Part shown: piece after piece, positions 25,366-33,119 of the stretch
Position numbering within the stretch: position 1 is the first letter of the stretch
Layout of the letters: each line of letters opens with the position of its first letter
Assembly (NCBI GenBank): GCA_950022695.1
Contig: CATLLN010000001.1
Span: 124,001 to 188,000 of the forward strand
DNA length: 64,000 bases
Origin: an uncultured bacterium
GTDB taxonomy: Bacteria; Cyanobacteriota; Vampirovibrionia; Gastranaerophilales; Gastranaerophilaceae
Direction: 5' to 3'
The notes under the pieces: model-generated
Databases searched by the model: none
What the model was told of the DNA's origin: nothing
What the model saw: the letters and a program-made list of their open reading frames with translations, nothing else
Program-made: the position numbers and the translations under genes

Positions 25366-26040
25366 ATGTGTAAAATTATGGCTAACGAAGATAAAACAAA
25401 TTTACAACATTATATAGAAATCGTGCAAAAGGTTGCCCGTGTTGAGCATAGACGTATTCCGTCACATATGGTCGAGTATGAAGAACTGCTTTCAATCGGG
25501 ATTATTGCTATTCAGGTGATGATTAAAAACAAAACACCTGAACAATTGGCAAAGTATAATTCAGCATATATTGCAACAGCTGTGCGTTGGGCGATTCGTA
25601 ACGAATTAAGAATAAGATATAAATGGTATTCATTAAAACATAAAAAAGAAGATGAATATGATGATGAAGAAGCAGTAGAAGGTATGGATATGAAGCAGGC
25701 TAAAGTTCGTGAAGCTATTTACGAAACGATTCTGTCTATAGATGGTTTAGCCGCTGCAGCAAGTGATAATGATTCACCGTTTGACTTTGTAAAAGATCCT
25801 CACGCTATGCCTGATGAAAATGCAGAAATTACCGAGATGGGTAAAATGATAAGGGCTGCGATTTCGAAACTTCCTGCAAAAGAAAGAACAGTTGTTGAAT
25901 ACCGTTTCTACCGTAATATGCAGGTTAAAGATATTGCAACACAAATTGGTTTATCTCCGTCACGAGTTACGCGTATTGTGCAATCTTCGTTAAACACAGT
26001 CCGAGAATACCTTAACGCGCACGAACAATACGGTTATTAA
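25366..26040 (+). CDS. Sigma factor of the FliA (sigma-28) type
   Basis: A protein of about 224 residues with a region 2 (Y-E-E-L-L-S-I-G-I-I-A-I-Q-V and Y-I-A-T-A-V-R-W-A-I-R-N-E-L-R) and a region 4 helix-turn-helix (L-P-A-K-E-R-T-V-V-E-Y-R-F-Y then D-I-A-T-Q-I-G-L-S-P-S-R-V-T-R-I-V-Q). It lacks regions 1.1 and most of 3, as in FliA/WhiG-type factors. It is next to flhB, so it probably drives late flagellar or export genes. ATG at 25366 or 25378 are both possible; neither has a good ribosome site. The end overlaps the convergent gene by 4 bases. Confidence 0.8.
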   Translation: MCKIMANEDKTNLQHYIEIVQKVARVEHRRIPSHMVEYEELLSIGIIAIQVMIKNKTPEQLAKYNSAYIATAVRWAIRNELRIRYKWYSLKHKKEDEYDDEEAVEGMDMKQAKVREAIYETILSIDGLAAAASDNDSPFDFVKDPHAMPDENAEITEMGKMIRAAISKLPAKERTVVEYRFYRNMQVKDIATQIGLSPSRVTRIVQSSLNTVREYLNAHEQYGY

Positions 26041-27710
26041 TCGACTTTTACAATTCTGCCGTCTGATTTAATTTCTATTGGTTCTTTGGCATGTTTAATG
26101 TATTCTCCGACAATTATGTCTTTGTCAAAATCAAATTTTTTCAAGGCGGTTTCCAGTCTGTGCGGTAAATTTACTCCGCCGCCATCAGTGTTTCCAATAC
26201 AAAAATCGTCTGATGCTATTGTATACATTTTTTCTTTGCTTGGGTTATTAATATCAATTGGTGTTTCTTTGCCTTGCTTGTCAACAAATGACATTGATAA
26301 AACATCTCCAACTTTGTTAAATGTGTATTTTAATCCTGAAACCTGAACAATACCAGGTCTATGAGAATTTGAACTCATAGAAGCTTTGGCTCTGTTTTTG
26401 ATGCCGTTAACAATTTCTTCTTCTGTTGCTTGAATTACTACAACTTTATTTGCAAATGGCGAAATTATTGCTAAATCTCTTGTATCAATTCTGCCTTCTT
26501 CAAATTGACCTCTTATGTTTGCTGAGTTCATAATTGCAATGTCAGTATTTAGTTCGCTTCGTAAAGCATCCACTATAAAGTCACAATGCGGGTTTTCATG
26601 TCCCAAAGCGTCTTCAGGATATTTTTCTACATACTTAAGGGTTCCTACTTTTTCAGGTTTGCCTAAAATGTTTTCAAAAGCATCTCTTGCAACAAGATTT
26701 CGGTTGTATTGATCTGTTGTACCAATATTATTTTGAACTTTTGTTATTACTCCGTTTTTATCAAATTCTACATTTAATACACCGAAGTTTTTACCATCAC
26801 GTCCGGCTTGAGTAATAATAATAGGTTCACCTGTTGATGAATAGAATAAATTTTTATTTTCTTCAATTCCCTCAAGTAAGGTATGAGTATGTGCGCCAAG
26901 AATTACGTCAATACCTTTTACATTTTTTGCAAGTTGTACATCTTGACGATATCCTGAATGAGAAAGGACAATAATTTTATTTATGCCCTGAGCTTGCAAT
27001 TTATCAACTTCTTTTTGTACTTCAGGTATTGATTTTTTAAAGTCTTGCTCTATATTTAAATCCTTTAAATGGTCTTGAAGTTTTACGTGTATATGTAAAT
27101 CCGGCGGAACAAGTCCTATAATACCGTATTTGTGTCCGTTTATTTCTTGAACATATGATTTTTCAATGTAATTATGTATTGGATTATCTTTAGTAGGGTT
27201 TAAGTTTAATCCAAGTAATTTATATTTTTTATCATTAATTAATTCGACAAAATCTTTTGTAGGCAAGTCACATTCGTGATTTCCCATTGTTAATGCTAAA
27301 AAGCCTGCCATATTTAAAAAAGTATCTGCAACTTTTACGTGTTTTTCATCTTCTCCAAGCATAATATCGCCTGAAGCAAATTTCATTTTGTCTGTATCTT
27401 TTTTAACAGAATTATCAAATTGATTTACTGCATTAAAAAGTCTTTCCATTCTTATATTTTGACCGTGTAAATCATTTATATAAAAAATACTTGCTTTTAC
27501 GGTTGATGCAGGATCGCTAAATGTTGGTGTCGGTGTTGCTGTTTTGGTATAAACAGGAACGGTTTCTGTGGGATAAATATTTGTTGTATATTGTGGAACT
27601 TGCTGTTGTTGGACGCTCGATACTGCCGGAGTTTGAGATTGTGCTTGAACAGGTTTTGAGACCGGTTTGTTTATCATTGCGGATTGATTAATATTTGGTG
27701 AGTTTAACAT
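26037..27710 (-). CDS. 5'-nucleotidase / calcineurin-like phosphoesterase
   Basis: A 557-residue two-domain protein. After about 65 residues of low-complexity Q/P/T/V-rich sequence comes the metallophosphoesterase domain: Y-I-N-D-L-H-G-Q, F-A-S-G-D-I-M-L-G, T-M-G-N-H-E-C-D, V-L-S-H-S-G-Y and G-A-H-T-H, the full set of metal ligands. The C-terminal 5'-nucleotidase domain follows (I-M-N-S-A-N-I-R-G-Q and I-V-Q-V-S-G-L-K-Y). Such enzymes remove phosphate from nucleotides or UDP-sugars and are usually exported, but no signal peptide is seen here; the disordered N-terminus may stand in for another export route. Confidence 0.85.
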   Translation of the reverse strand: MLNSPNINQSAMINKPVSKPVQAQSQTPAVSSVQQQQVPQYTTNIYPTETVPVYTKTATPTPTFSDPASTVKASIFYINDLHGQNIRMERLFNAVNQFDNSVKKDTDKMKFASGDIMLGEDEKHVKVADTFLNMAGFLALTMGNHECDLPTKDFVELINDKKYKLLGLNLNPTKDNPIHNYIEKSYVQEINGHKYGIIGLVPPDLHIHVKLQDHLKDLNIEQDFKKSIPEVQKEVDKLQAQGINKIIVLSHSGYRQDVQLAKNVKGIDVILGAHTHTLLEGIEENKNLFYSSTGEPIIITQAGRDGKNFGVLNVEFDKNGVITKVQNNIGTTDQYNRNLVARDAFENILGKPEKVGTLKYVEKYPEDALGHENPHCDFIVDALRSELNTDIAIMNSANIRGQFEEGRIDTRDLAIISPFANKVVVIQATEEEIVNGIKNRAKASMSSNSHRPGIVQVSGLKYTFNKVGDVLSMSFVDKQGKETPIDINNPSKEKMYTIASDDFCIGNTDGGGVNLPHRLETALKKFDFDKDIIVGEYIKHAKEPIEIKSDGRIVKVD

Positions 27711-27797
27711 ATATTCTACCTTTTACACTTCACTATGATAAAAACTTCTGAAAATATTTTTTGCCCTATAATCTTAAATTATTAAGAAAATTTAATA

Positions 27798-29174
27798 TTA
27801 TGCTGCATTTTTCATTTGCTTATAAACATCAATACCTTCGATCCAGTTTGGAACGATGTTTAAGTCATTTTCTACAATATGTTGGGGCAATGCTGCATGA
27901 TGAATTTTTGGCAACAGATAGTCTTCAGAGTATTCAATTGCACGCGGAATATTATCGTCTGTATCGTTACAGATGAATGTTACTTTGCCGCGGCTGTCTG
28001 TTTTATAATCTACGATGGTTATTTCATGACCGTTTACAATAATATTGTTGCTATCTGTTTGAGTGTAGCCGATTATTACTGTTTCGCCTTCATTTAGGGC
28101 ATCTATCAAATGGCGTTTCATTGTGCCTAAATCCGTTTCATAACCAATTAAGCGGGCATTTTCGTCTACTGTTTGATAAGTTACTGATAAAATATTTTTA
28201 TCAAATACAACAGATTCGGTGAATGTTTTTTCAAATTCGATTAAGCCTTTATCGTTTTGGTTAAATTTTCCTGCACGTTTGTCGGTTAATGTATTATAAG
28301 ATTGTTGTGAACCTACCTGCATAAATGTTGATTGCATCAAAACATCAAGCGGAGTTCTTTCGTACGGATCTTTATTTGTTGTTTGAATTTGTGCTCTTAA
28401 AATTGCATTTTTATCCGGTGCAAATTTTAAAACTGCAGAGTCAAAATCTTTGGATTCGTAAGGAACTTCAAATGCATTCAAAAGCCATATTGCATTTAAG
28501 GTTTCATCTGCAAGGTTTTTAAGCCCGATTTTTTTATCAACAGAAAGTTTTGGAGAACTTAATTCTTGTGCAAATCTTGCAAATTCGGCAGGCATTTGTT
28601 TTGCCAGTTTAAATTCTGTACTTGCCGCAACACAAGTTCCTGAATGGGTTACGTTGATATCGTGGGTTGCCTGTTGGATTTCAAATAAATTAGTTTTTCC
28701 TTCGGTATTTGCTTTTACAACATTATCGCGGTATTCAGCAGGAATATCACCAAATTGTTGGGTAATCAAGTATGGATAAGCAATTGTTGCAATTGTATCT
28801 TTAAGCATTGTTGAAGCATTTAAGCCTTCTGCTCTCGGTTCTGTAACTATTTTATATAAGTTATCCAGAACAGTGCTGTTATCATTTGAGTTAGAATTTA
28901 ATAAAACTCCTGTTTTTAATAAGTTTTCAGTAACTTTTCTTCCAGTTTTATCAAGATGAGAAAGAATTGTTGTATATTTTTCTTTTTCTTCTTTACCTGA
29001 AAGTGTGGTTCTTAATTCAATATTACCGGTTTGCGGAGTGAGTAATACCCCAGAAGCCGTAAATGACGGTTTAAATACAGGTGTATTAACCATTTTAGGC
29101 TTTACGGAATTTGTAACACTGTTGATTGTGTTATAATTATATTGTCGGGTATAAGAATTAATTTTTTCTACCAT
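27798..29174 (-). CDS. Hypothetical protein with papain/C39-like Cys-His arrangement
   Basis: A 458-residue protein. The N-terminus is low-complexity and includes P-S-F-T-A-S-G. In the middle, H-S-G-T-C-V-A-A-S near residue 181 and, about 200 residues later, G-E-T-V-I-I-G-Y-T and N-G-H-E-I-T-I-V-D-Y near 383 followed by a C-N-D-T-D strand resemble the Cys and His (plus Asp) arms of papain-fold peptidases of the C39 or YopT type. No signal peptide is present. The start at 29174 follows GTGGAG; an upstream one at 29222 adds a hydrophobic piece without support. The peptidase role is an inference from motifs. It could also be a transglutaminase-like enzyme. Confidence 0.55.
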   Translation of the reverse strand: MVEKINSYTRQYNYNTINSVTNSVKPKMVNTPVFKPSFTASGVLLTPQTGNIELRTTLSGKEEKEKYTTILSHLDKTGRKVTENLLKTGVLLNSNSNDNSTVLDNLYKIVTEPRAEGLNASTMLKDTIATIAYPYLITQQFGDIPAEYRDNVVKANTEGKTNLFEIQQATHDINVTHSGTCVAASTEFKLAKQMPAEFARFAQELSSPKLSVDKKIGLKNLADETLNAIWLLNAFEVPYESKDFDSAVLKFAPDKNAILRAQIQTTNKDPYERTPLDVLMQSTFMQVGSQQSYNTLTDKRAGKFNQNDKGLIEFEKTFTESVVFDKNILSVTYQTVDENARLIGYETDLGTMKRHLIDALNEGETVIIGYTQTDSNNIIVNGHEITIVDYKTDSRGKVTFICNDTDDNIPRAIEYSEDYLLPKIHHAALPQHIVENDLNIVPNWIEGIDVYKQMKNAA

Positions 29175-29253
29175 GATAACTCCACATATATAATAAAAAA
29201 CAAATTTATAAAAATTTGCCAAAAATGTAAATAAATATTAAAGAAGGGTAACA

Positions 29254-30258
29254 TTGAAAAACTCAAAAGTCAAATCATTAACCAAAGAACAGTTAATTAT
29301 TTCAATTGACAGACTTACAAGATTTAAGAATACGGAAGCTAAGTATTTAAGAGTTTTTCGCGAAATTTTAACAGGTAATCTTATTTATCCGAAATATAAA
29401 AAATCCGATTTGGAAGAAATGGATTATAAAACATTAAAAGAGTTGGCAGAATTTGTTATAAATTATTCGTTAGAAGCTTTAGGATGTGTTATTGAGGATG
29501 ATTTTCTTATTAACCAAAGGCTTTTGGATTATGAAAAGTCTGTTTTTTGTTTTAACGGACAGGTAGAAGAATTATTGAAAAATAGGATTAATTATAAAGC
29601 ATTTTTGCAGTTTGTTGATGAGAATTCGACGAAAAACCTGCGCTGGTTAAAAGCATTGTCGGAAGTTTCGGATATTGAACAAAAGCGTAAGCAGGATTCT
29701 TTGCGATTCCCTGTACGAAAAGTTGTAATAGCAGAAGGTGCAACAGAAGAAACTTTACTTCCTGAATTTGCGAAACGCTGCGGTTATGACTTTGATAAAG
29801 AAGGTGTTTATATTCTGTCTGCAGGTGGCAAAAATCAGGTTGTAAAACTGTATTATAAACTTGTAGAAACTTTAAAGCTTCCGATATTTGTACTTTTGGA
29901 TAAGGATGCGGAAGAAAATCTTGAAGAAATTAAACCGAAATTACGTTCAATTGATAAGATTCACCTTCTTGAGTGTGGAGAATTTGAGGACTTGCTTCCG
30001 CTTGAGCTTGTAAAAAGAACGCTTGATGATGAATTAAGTAATATATCAATAATTGAACAGGAGATGTTTAATGCAGAAATTTCCCGCGTAAAAATATTGG
30101 AAGAAGTTTTTAAAAATCGTGGAATGCATGAATTTAAAAAAGTTGAATTTGCTAAAATGGTAAAAAGAAATATAAAATCGCAAGAGGATATAACATCTGA
30201 AATTATTGAAATTATTGATGAAATCAGAAATAGCGAAAGTCGGGTAATGGATTTTTAA
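29254..30258 (+). CDS. Stand-alone TOPRIM protein (OLD-like)
   Basis: A 334-residue soluble protein. From about residue 155 it has V-V-I-A-E-G-A-T-E-E-T-L-L-P (the TOPRIM Glu), then I-L-S-A-G-G-K-N-Q-V-V, and P-I-F-V-L-L-D-K-D-A-E (the D-x-D pair), the order of TOPRIM nuclease domains in the OLD family. Unlike OLD proteins there is no ABC-type ATPase before it; the N-terminal 150 residues are helical and not recognised. It may be a nuclease in DNA repair or phage defence, without a visible partner gene. The start is TTG with an AAGAAGGG site. Confidence 0.65.
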   Translation: MKNSKVKSLTKEQLIISIDRLTRFKNTEAKYLRVFREILTGNLIYPKYKKSDLEEMDYKTLKELAEFVINYSLEALGCVIEDDFLINQRLLDYEKSVFCFNGQVEELLKNRINYKAFLQFVDENSTKNLRWLKALSEVSDIEQKRKQDSLRFPVRKVVIAEGATEETLLPEFAKRCGYDFDKEGVYILSAGGKNQVVKLYYKLVETLKLPIFVLLDKDAEENLEEIKPKLRSIDKIHLLECGEFEDLLPLELVKRTLDDELSNISIIEQEMFNAEISRVKILEEVFKNRGMHEFKKVEFAKMVKRNIKSQEDITSEIIEIIDEIRNSESRVMDF

Positions 30259-30277
30259 AAATTTTAAAAAAAAGTAG

Positions 30278-30306
30278 TTGACATTTAAATTTGTTCAAGT
30301 TAAAAT
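30278..30306 (+). promoter_or_regulatory. Strong promoter of tRNA-Glu
   Basis: TTGACA (30278-30283), a 17-bp spacer, and TAAAAT (30301-30306), 27 bases before the mature tRNA 5' end. Confidence 0.85.
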
Positions 30307-30332
30307 AACATTCGTAAGCCTAAATGGCACTA

Positions 30333-30408
30333 GCCCCCATCGTCTAGAGGCCTAGGACAACACCCTTTCACGGTGTAGACAGCGATTCGAATTCGCTTGG
30401 GGGTACCA
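30333..30408 (+). tRNA. tRNA-Glu (anticodon TTC)
   Basis: A 76-nt cloverleaf with CCA encoded. Acceptor arm GCCCCCA/TGGGGGT, anticodon stem ACACC/GGTGT with loop CTTTCAC (anticodon TTC at 30367-30369), T-arm AGCGA-TTCGAAT-TCGCT. The G1.U72 pair and A73 are those of cyanobacterial and plastid tRNA-Glu, where they help glutamyl-tRNA reductase recognition; most other bacteria have a G-C pair and G73. Confidence 0.97.
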
Positions 30409-30415
30409 TAAAAAT

Positions 30416-30440
30416 AAAAGCACCTGCGGGTGCTTTTTTT
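30416..30440 (+). terminator. Intrinsic terminator after tRNA-Glu
   Basis: AAAAGCACC-TGC-GGTGCTTTT with one extra G in the loop, followed by a T-run. Confidence 0.9.
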
Positions 30441-30495
30441 ATATATGCTCACAAATAACAACGTTATGAATTTTGTCACAGAACTTGTTACATTA

Positions 30496-30939
30496 CTATA
30501 ATAAAGTAATTTTAATTAACCCCTTTTTCTCTCTTTGTTGAGCGTATTTTACAAAGTTTCGGGAGTTACCAACACCGGGTGCATATGCGATTAAGTAGTC
30601 GCTATGCTGTATCATGTAACGATTGGCTTGAACAATTGCATAATGCTTTGGTACTGTTTCCAAGCTCTCGGGGTAAAAAGTTCCGTCAAAGTTCTTCGGG
30701 GTTTCTATTTTTTTGTCCAATGCGTATGGCGCAAGTAAATATAATTCAATATTAGTATGTTGGTTCTTTTTTTCTTGCAGGACTTCTTGTACTAAATTAT
30801 CAAACGCGCCATAATGCCCAACTGTAAAAGTAGTAACACCGTACTCTGTGATATGTTTTTCAATGATTTCTGTCAGTTGTTGTTTAATGCTATTTGGGGT
30901 ATGTCTACTACCTATAAAGAAACACGCTTTGTTAATCAT
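30496..30939 (-). CDS. SLOG-superfamily protein (DUF1273-like)
   Basis: A 147-residue Rossmann-like protein starting M-I-N-K-A-C-F-F-I-G-S-R-H-T. It has T-F-T-V-G-H-Y-G-A-F-D-N-L-V then L-Y-L-L-A-P-Y and a final Y-L-I-A-Y-A-P-G-V-G-N-S-R-N-F-V strand-loop, the pattern of SLOG/DprA-related nucleotide-binding proteins. These are thought to bind nucleotides or related ligands; some act in signalling or defence. It is divergent from two XRE regulators. The ATG at 30939 is chosen over 30963 because the first motif begins there; no ribosome site is seen, and a TATATT box lies about 8 bases upstream. Confidence 0.6.
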   Translation of the reverse strand: MINKACFFIGSRHTPNSIKQQLTEIIEKHITEYGVTTFTVGHYGAFDNLVQEVLQEKKNQHTNIELYLLAPYALDKKIETPKNFDGTFYPESLETVPKHYAIVQANRYMIQHSDYLIAYAPGVGNSRNFVKYAQQREKKGLIKITLL

Positions 30940-30959
30940 AATAACTAAATATAACACAA

Positions 30960-31013
30960 ACATGTCTATTTAATTAGTTTAAATTTATTATAAAATAAGT
31001 AACAATAATAGTT
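30960..31013. repeat. Control region, copy 1 (duplicated)
   Basis: The spacer before the first XRE gene (ACATGTCTA, TTAATTAGTTT, AAGTAACAAT in order) is repeated with few changes before the second XRE gene at about 31343-31396. It probably carries their promoter and operator. Confidence 0.55.
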
Positions 31014-31325
31014 ATGAGTTATAAAAAACTAATAACTAATGGGGTTAAGCGTTTACGGAAAAAATACAAACTCACTCAAGAACAGTTTGCAGAGAAAATA
31101 AGTATGAGCGTTCAGGGGTATCGCAATATTGAACATAGTAGATATCTGCCAACTGCTGAAACTGTAGATAAAATTTGTGAAGTGTTTAATATCCAACCTG
31201 TAGAACTTCTATTGCCTGAACCACAAGAAGATTCAGATAGATTACGAAAGCTAATTGACACTAAGCTTTGTAATTGTGATTTAGACAAGCTAATTAAAAT
31301 AAACAACTTTATAGATTTAATATAG
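31014..31325 (+). CDS. XRE-family regulator, tandem copy 1
   Basis: A 103-residue protein with a Cro/C1-type HTH in the first 60 residues (L-R-K-K-Y-K-L-T-Q-E-Q-F-A-E-K and S-V-Q-G-Y-R-N-I-E-H), the linker P-V-E-L-L-L-P-E, and a C-terminal helical tail with C-N-C. The tail probably serves in dimerisation or metal/redox sensing. It lies beside a divergent SLOG-like gene. A close paralogue follows 71 bases later with the same upstream sequence, so this is a tandem gene duplication. Confidence 0.8.
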   Translation: MSYKKLITNGVKRLRKKYKLTQEQFAEKISMSVQGYRNIEHSRYLPTAETVDKICEVFNIQPVELLLPEPQEDSDRLRKLIDTKLCNCDLDKLIKINNFIDLI

Positions 31326-31342
31326 TAATAAATATAGTATAA

Positions 31343-31396
31343 ACATGTCTACTTAATTAGTTTTAATTTATCTTAAGATAAGTGACAATCATACCT
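31343..31396. repeat. Control region, copy 2 (duplicated)
   Basis: Repeat of the 30960-31013 spacer, with ACATGTCTA, TTAATTAGTTT and AAGTGACAAT in the same order and spacing. Here there is no divergent gene, so selection or recency of duplication keeps it. Confidence 0.55.
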
Positions 31397-31708
31397 ATGA
31401 GTTACAAAGAAATAATAACAAATGGAATTAGGCGCTTGAGGACAGAAAATAGACTTACTCAAGAACAATTTGCAGAAAAAATTAGTATGAGTGTACAAGG
31501 TTACAGAAATATTGAGCATAATCGATATTTACCAACTGCAGAAACAATAGATAAAATCTGTGAAGTATTTAATATCCAGCCTGTTGAATTGTTGTTGCCT
31601 GAACCGCAGGCAAATTTGGACAAAGTAAGAGAACTAATTAATAATAAATTATGTAACTGTAACCTAGATAAGCTTATTAGAATTAACAATATGATAGACT
31701 TAATGTAA
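31397..31708 (+). CDS. XRE-family regulator, tandem copy 2
   Basis: A 103-residue paralogue of the preceding protein, same length, identical across the HTH core (L-T-Q-E-Q-F-A-E-K-I-S-M-S-V-Q-G) and with the same P-V-E-L-L-L-P-E linker and C-N-C tail; differences cluster in the N-terminal helix (R-T-E-N-R against R-K-K-Y-K) and after residue 70. The two may form heterodimers or have split targets. The ATG at 31397 matches the start of copy 1. A bidirectional terminator follows. Confidence 0.8.
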   Translation: MSYKEIITNGIRRLRTENRLTQEQFAEKISMSVQGYRNIEHNRYLPTAETIDKICEVFNIQPVELLLPEPQANLDKVRELINNKLCNCNLDKLIRINNMIDLM

Positions 31709-31733
31709 AAAACACCCAGGAGGGTGTTTTTTT
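31707..31733. terminator. Bidirectional terminator
   Basis: AAAAAACACCC-AGGA-GGGTGTTTTTTT, between the convergent XRE copy 2 and the membrane-protein gene. Its last bases overlap the stop of the latter. Confidence 0.85.
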
Positions 31734-32664
31734 AGTGCCATTTTTTCTTTAAGCTCAATGCTTTTGGAATAATGTTTTCTTTGGTTCGAACCTTGTAATA
31801 TGTTTGTTTCTTAGGATTAATTATACAAAAACCATTATTACATTTTTTGTATAGCCAAGTATTTATACACACTTCATTTTTACACTTTGGCTCAAGTTCA
31901 AGACGTACGATGTGCGAGTATTCATCAGAAAGAGTTTTTATATCCGGGCGAAGAACAAATTTGTCTTCAAGTGTATCTTTATTTTTGTTAAATTGTGTTT
32001 GGATGAAACTTAATGCTTTTAGTGTTCTTTCATTTGATGGTCTTAACCAATATATGATAAATTTATCAGATGTAAGTATATCAGAGTTGTTATCTGAGCT
32101 GTCTGTTTGAATTATTACATCCCGTGGAATTGATAATTCTGTTGTACTTAAAAACTTATGATAACTAATACCTAAATCAATATCTTTTTGTAATTCTAAA
32201 GATTTTATTTTTGAAATAATTATAGGAGAAACCGCTAAAAGACATATTAAACCTATTATAAAACCTGCTTTAACCCAGGCTTTTTGAGCGTGATGAAAAT
32301 CTTCTTCGTCTTTATATTCAATTTCTTCCCATGCCCATTGGTTTCCTTTTGTACCTGCCCAGATGCTTGCAATAATAGATATTAAAAATCCGTAAGGGAT
32401 AAATAGTAAAATCGGAATAATTAATAAGGACCATCTTTTATATTTAATACCCCATATCCAGTTAAATAAAAATGCACCCCAGTTGAATTGACGCGAAATA
32501 GTATATGGTGCAGGTTCGCCCATTCCGGAATTGTTTTCACGTTTGTGAATCGTAACTTTTTTGGTTTCTTTTCGTTCTACTTTTATTTTGTCTTTGCTTG
32601 TTTGGTTTACAAATTCTTCAAGGGTAATTTCTTTCTTAGGTTTATTGTTTTCATCATCTCTCAT
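31732..32664 (-). CDS. Membrane protein with DUF2628-like N-terminal module
   Basis: A 310-residue protein. A charged N-terminus (about 1-60) leads into F-N-W-G-A-F-L-F-N-W-I-W-G-I, a motif typical of DUF2628-type membrane proteins, then two transmembrane helices (about 75-105) and a third near 135-155 (G-F-I-I-G-L-I-C-L-L-A-V). The C-terminal 150 residues are polar with two Cys pairs (K-C-K-N-E-V-C and K-C-N-N-G-F-C) and probably lie outside the membrane. The role is unknown. The start at 32664 follows AAAGGAAAATATT. Confidence 0.6.
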   Translation of the reverse strand: MRDDENNKPKKEITLEEFVNQTSKDKIKVERKETKKVTIHKRENNSGMGEPAPYTISRQFNWGAFLFNWIWGIKYKRWSLLIIPILLFIPYGFLISIIASIWAGTKGNQWAWEEIEYKDEEDFHHAQKAWVKAGFIIGLICLLAVSPIIISKIKSLELQKDIDLGISYHKFLSTTELSIPRDVIIQTDSSDNNSDILTSDKFIIYWLRPSNERTLKALSFIQTQFNKNKDTLEDKFVLRPDIKTLSDEYSHIVRLELEPKCKNEVCINTWLYKKCNNGFCIINPKKQTYYKVRTKENIIPKALSLKKKWH

Positions 32665-32810
32665 AATATTTTCCTTTTTTCAAAACTTGTGCCAGATTTA
32701 TTATAATAAATATTTTTTCAGATGTCAGAATTTGTTACATTTGTGCGGCAGTTGATTTTTTTTTAGGCTTGTGGTAATTTATTTTTCGTAGGAATAAAGG
32801 AATAATAATA

Positions 32811-32861
32811 ATGATTATGGTTATCCGACGCAGCAAACGTATTATGAAAGGCTTGTTTTAA
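32811..32861 (+). CDS. Possible 16-residue basic peptide
   Basis: ATG at 32811 has AAAGGA 9 bases upstream. The product M-I-M-V-I-R-R-S-K-R-I-M-K-G-L-F is strongly basic and amphipathic. It lies within the candidate short transcript. Too short to judge by composition. Confidence 0.3.
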   Translation: MIMVIRRSKRIMKGLF

Positions 32862-32901
32862 ACAAAACGAGAACATTTGCGTGTCGGTAAATAAAGTTTA
32901 G

Positions 32902-32938
32902 AACAAGACCTTGAAAATAATCAAGGTCTTGTTTTTTT
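32902..32938 (+). terminator. Strong intrinsic terminator
   Basis: AACAAGACCTTGA (32902-32914) and TCAAGGTCTTGTT (32921-32933) pair perfectly, loop AAATAA, then a T-run. No ordinary gene precedes it on the plus strand, which is why a short transcript is suspected. Confidence 0.9.
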
Positions 32939-33016
32939 AATAAATGTTAAAAATGATTGTAAAAAAGGCAATTAATAATATTGATAGAACTTAAAAGAAA
33001 AGTGAAGGTTAAAGTT

Positions 33017-33103
33017 ATGAAAAAACATAATATTCGAAAAAACTCAACAGTTAAAGCGAATGCTCCAATCGTGAAATTAATGAATTTAATTTGGGGCTTG
33101 TAA
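33017..33103 (+). CDS. Possible 28-residue peptide
   Basis: An ORF with a GAAGG site before ATG at 33017. The product begins M-K-K-H-N-I-R-K-N-S-T-V-K and ends V-K-L-M-N-L-I-W-G-L: a basic N-terminus and a hydrophobic C-terminus, like small membrane-active or signalling peptides. It lies 59 bases before the 435-residue gene, on the same strand. Confidence 0.4.
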   Translation: MKKHNIRKNSTVKANAPIVKLMNLIWGL

Positions 33104-33119
33104 TACTACAAGTTGAGGG

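Larger units (their letters stand above)
32752..32938 (+). ncRNA. Candidate short transcript with 16-codon ORF
   Basis: TTGATT (32752-32757), a 17-bp spacer and TAATTT (32775-32780) could start a transcript of about 150 nt that ends in the strong hairpin at 32902-32938. CCGACGC and GTGTCGG can pair across it, with a TTGTTT/AAACAA stem inside. It also holds a 16-codon ORF with a ribosome site. It may be a dual-function small RNA or simply a tiny gene. Confidence 0.35.

Noticed and set aside
32800-32890. A plus-strand frame reading N-D-Y-G-Y-P-T-Q-Q-T-Y-Y-E-R-L
   Set aside because: Looks protein-like but has no start codon after an upstream stop; possibly a remnant, not a gene.
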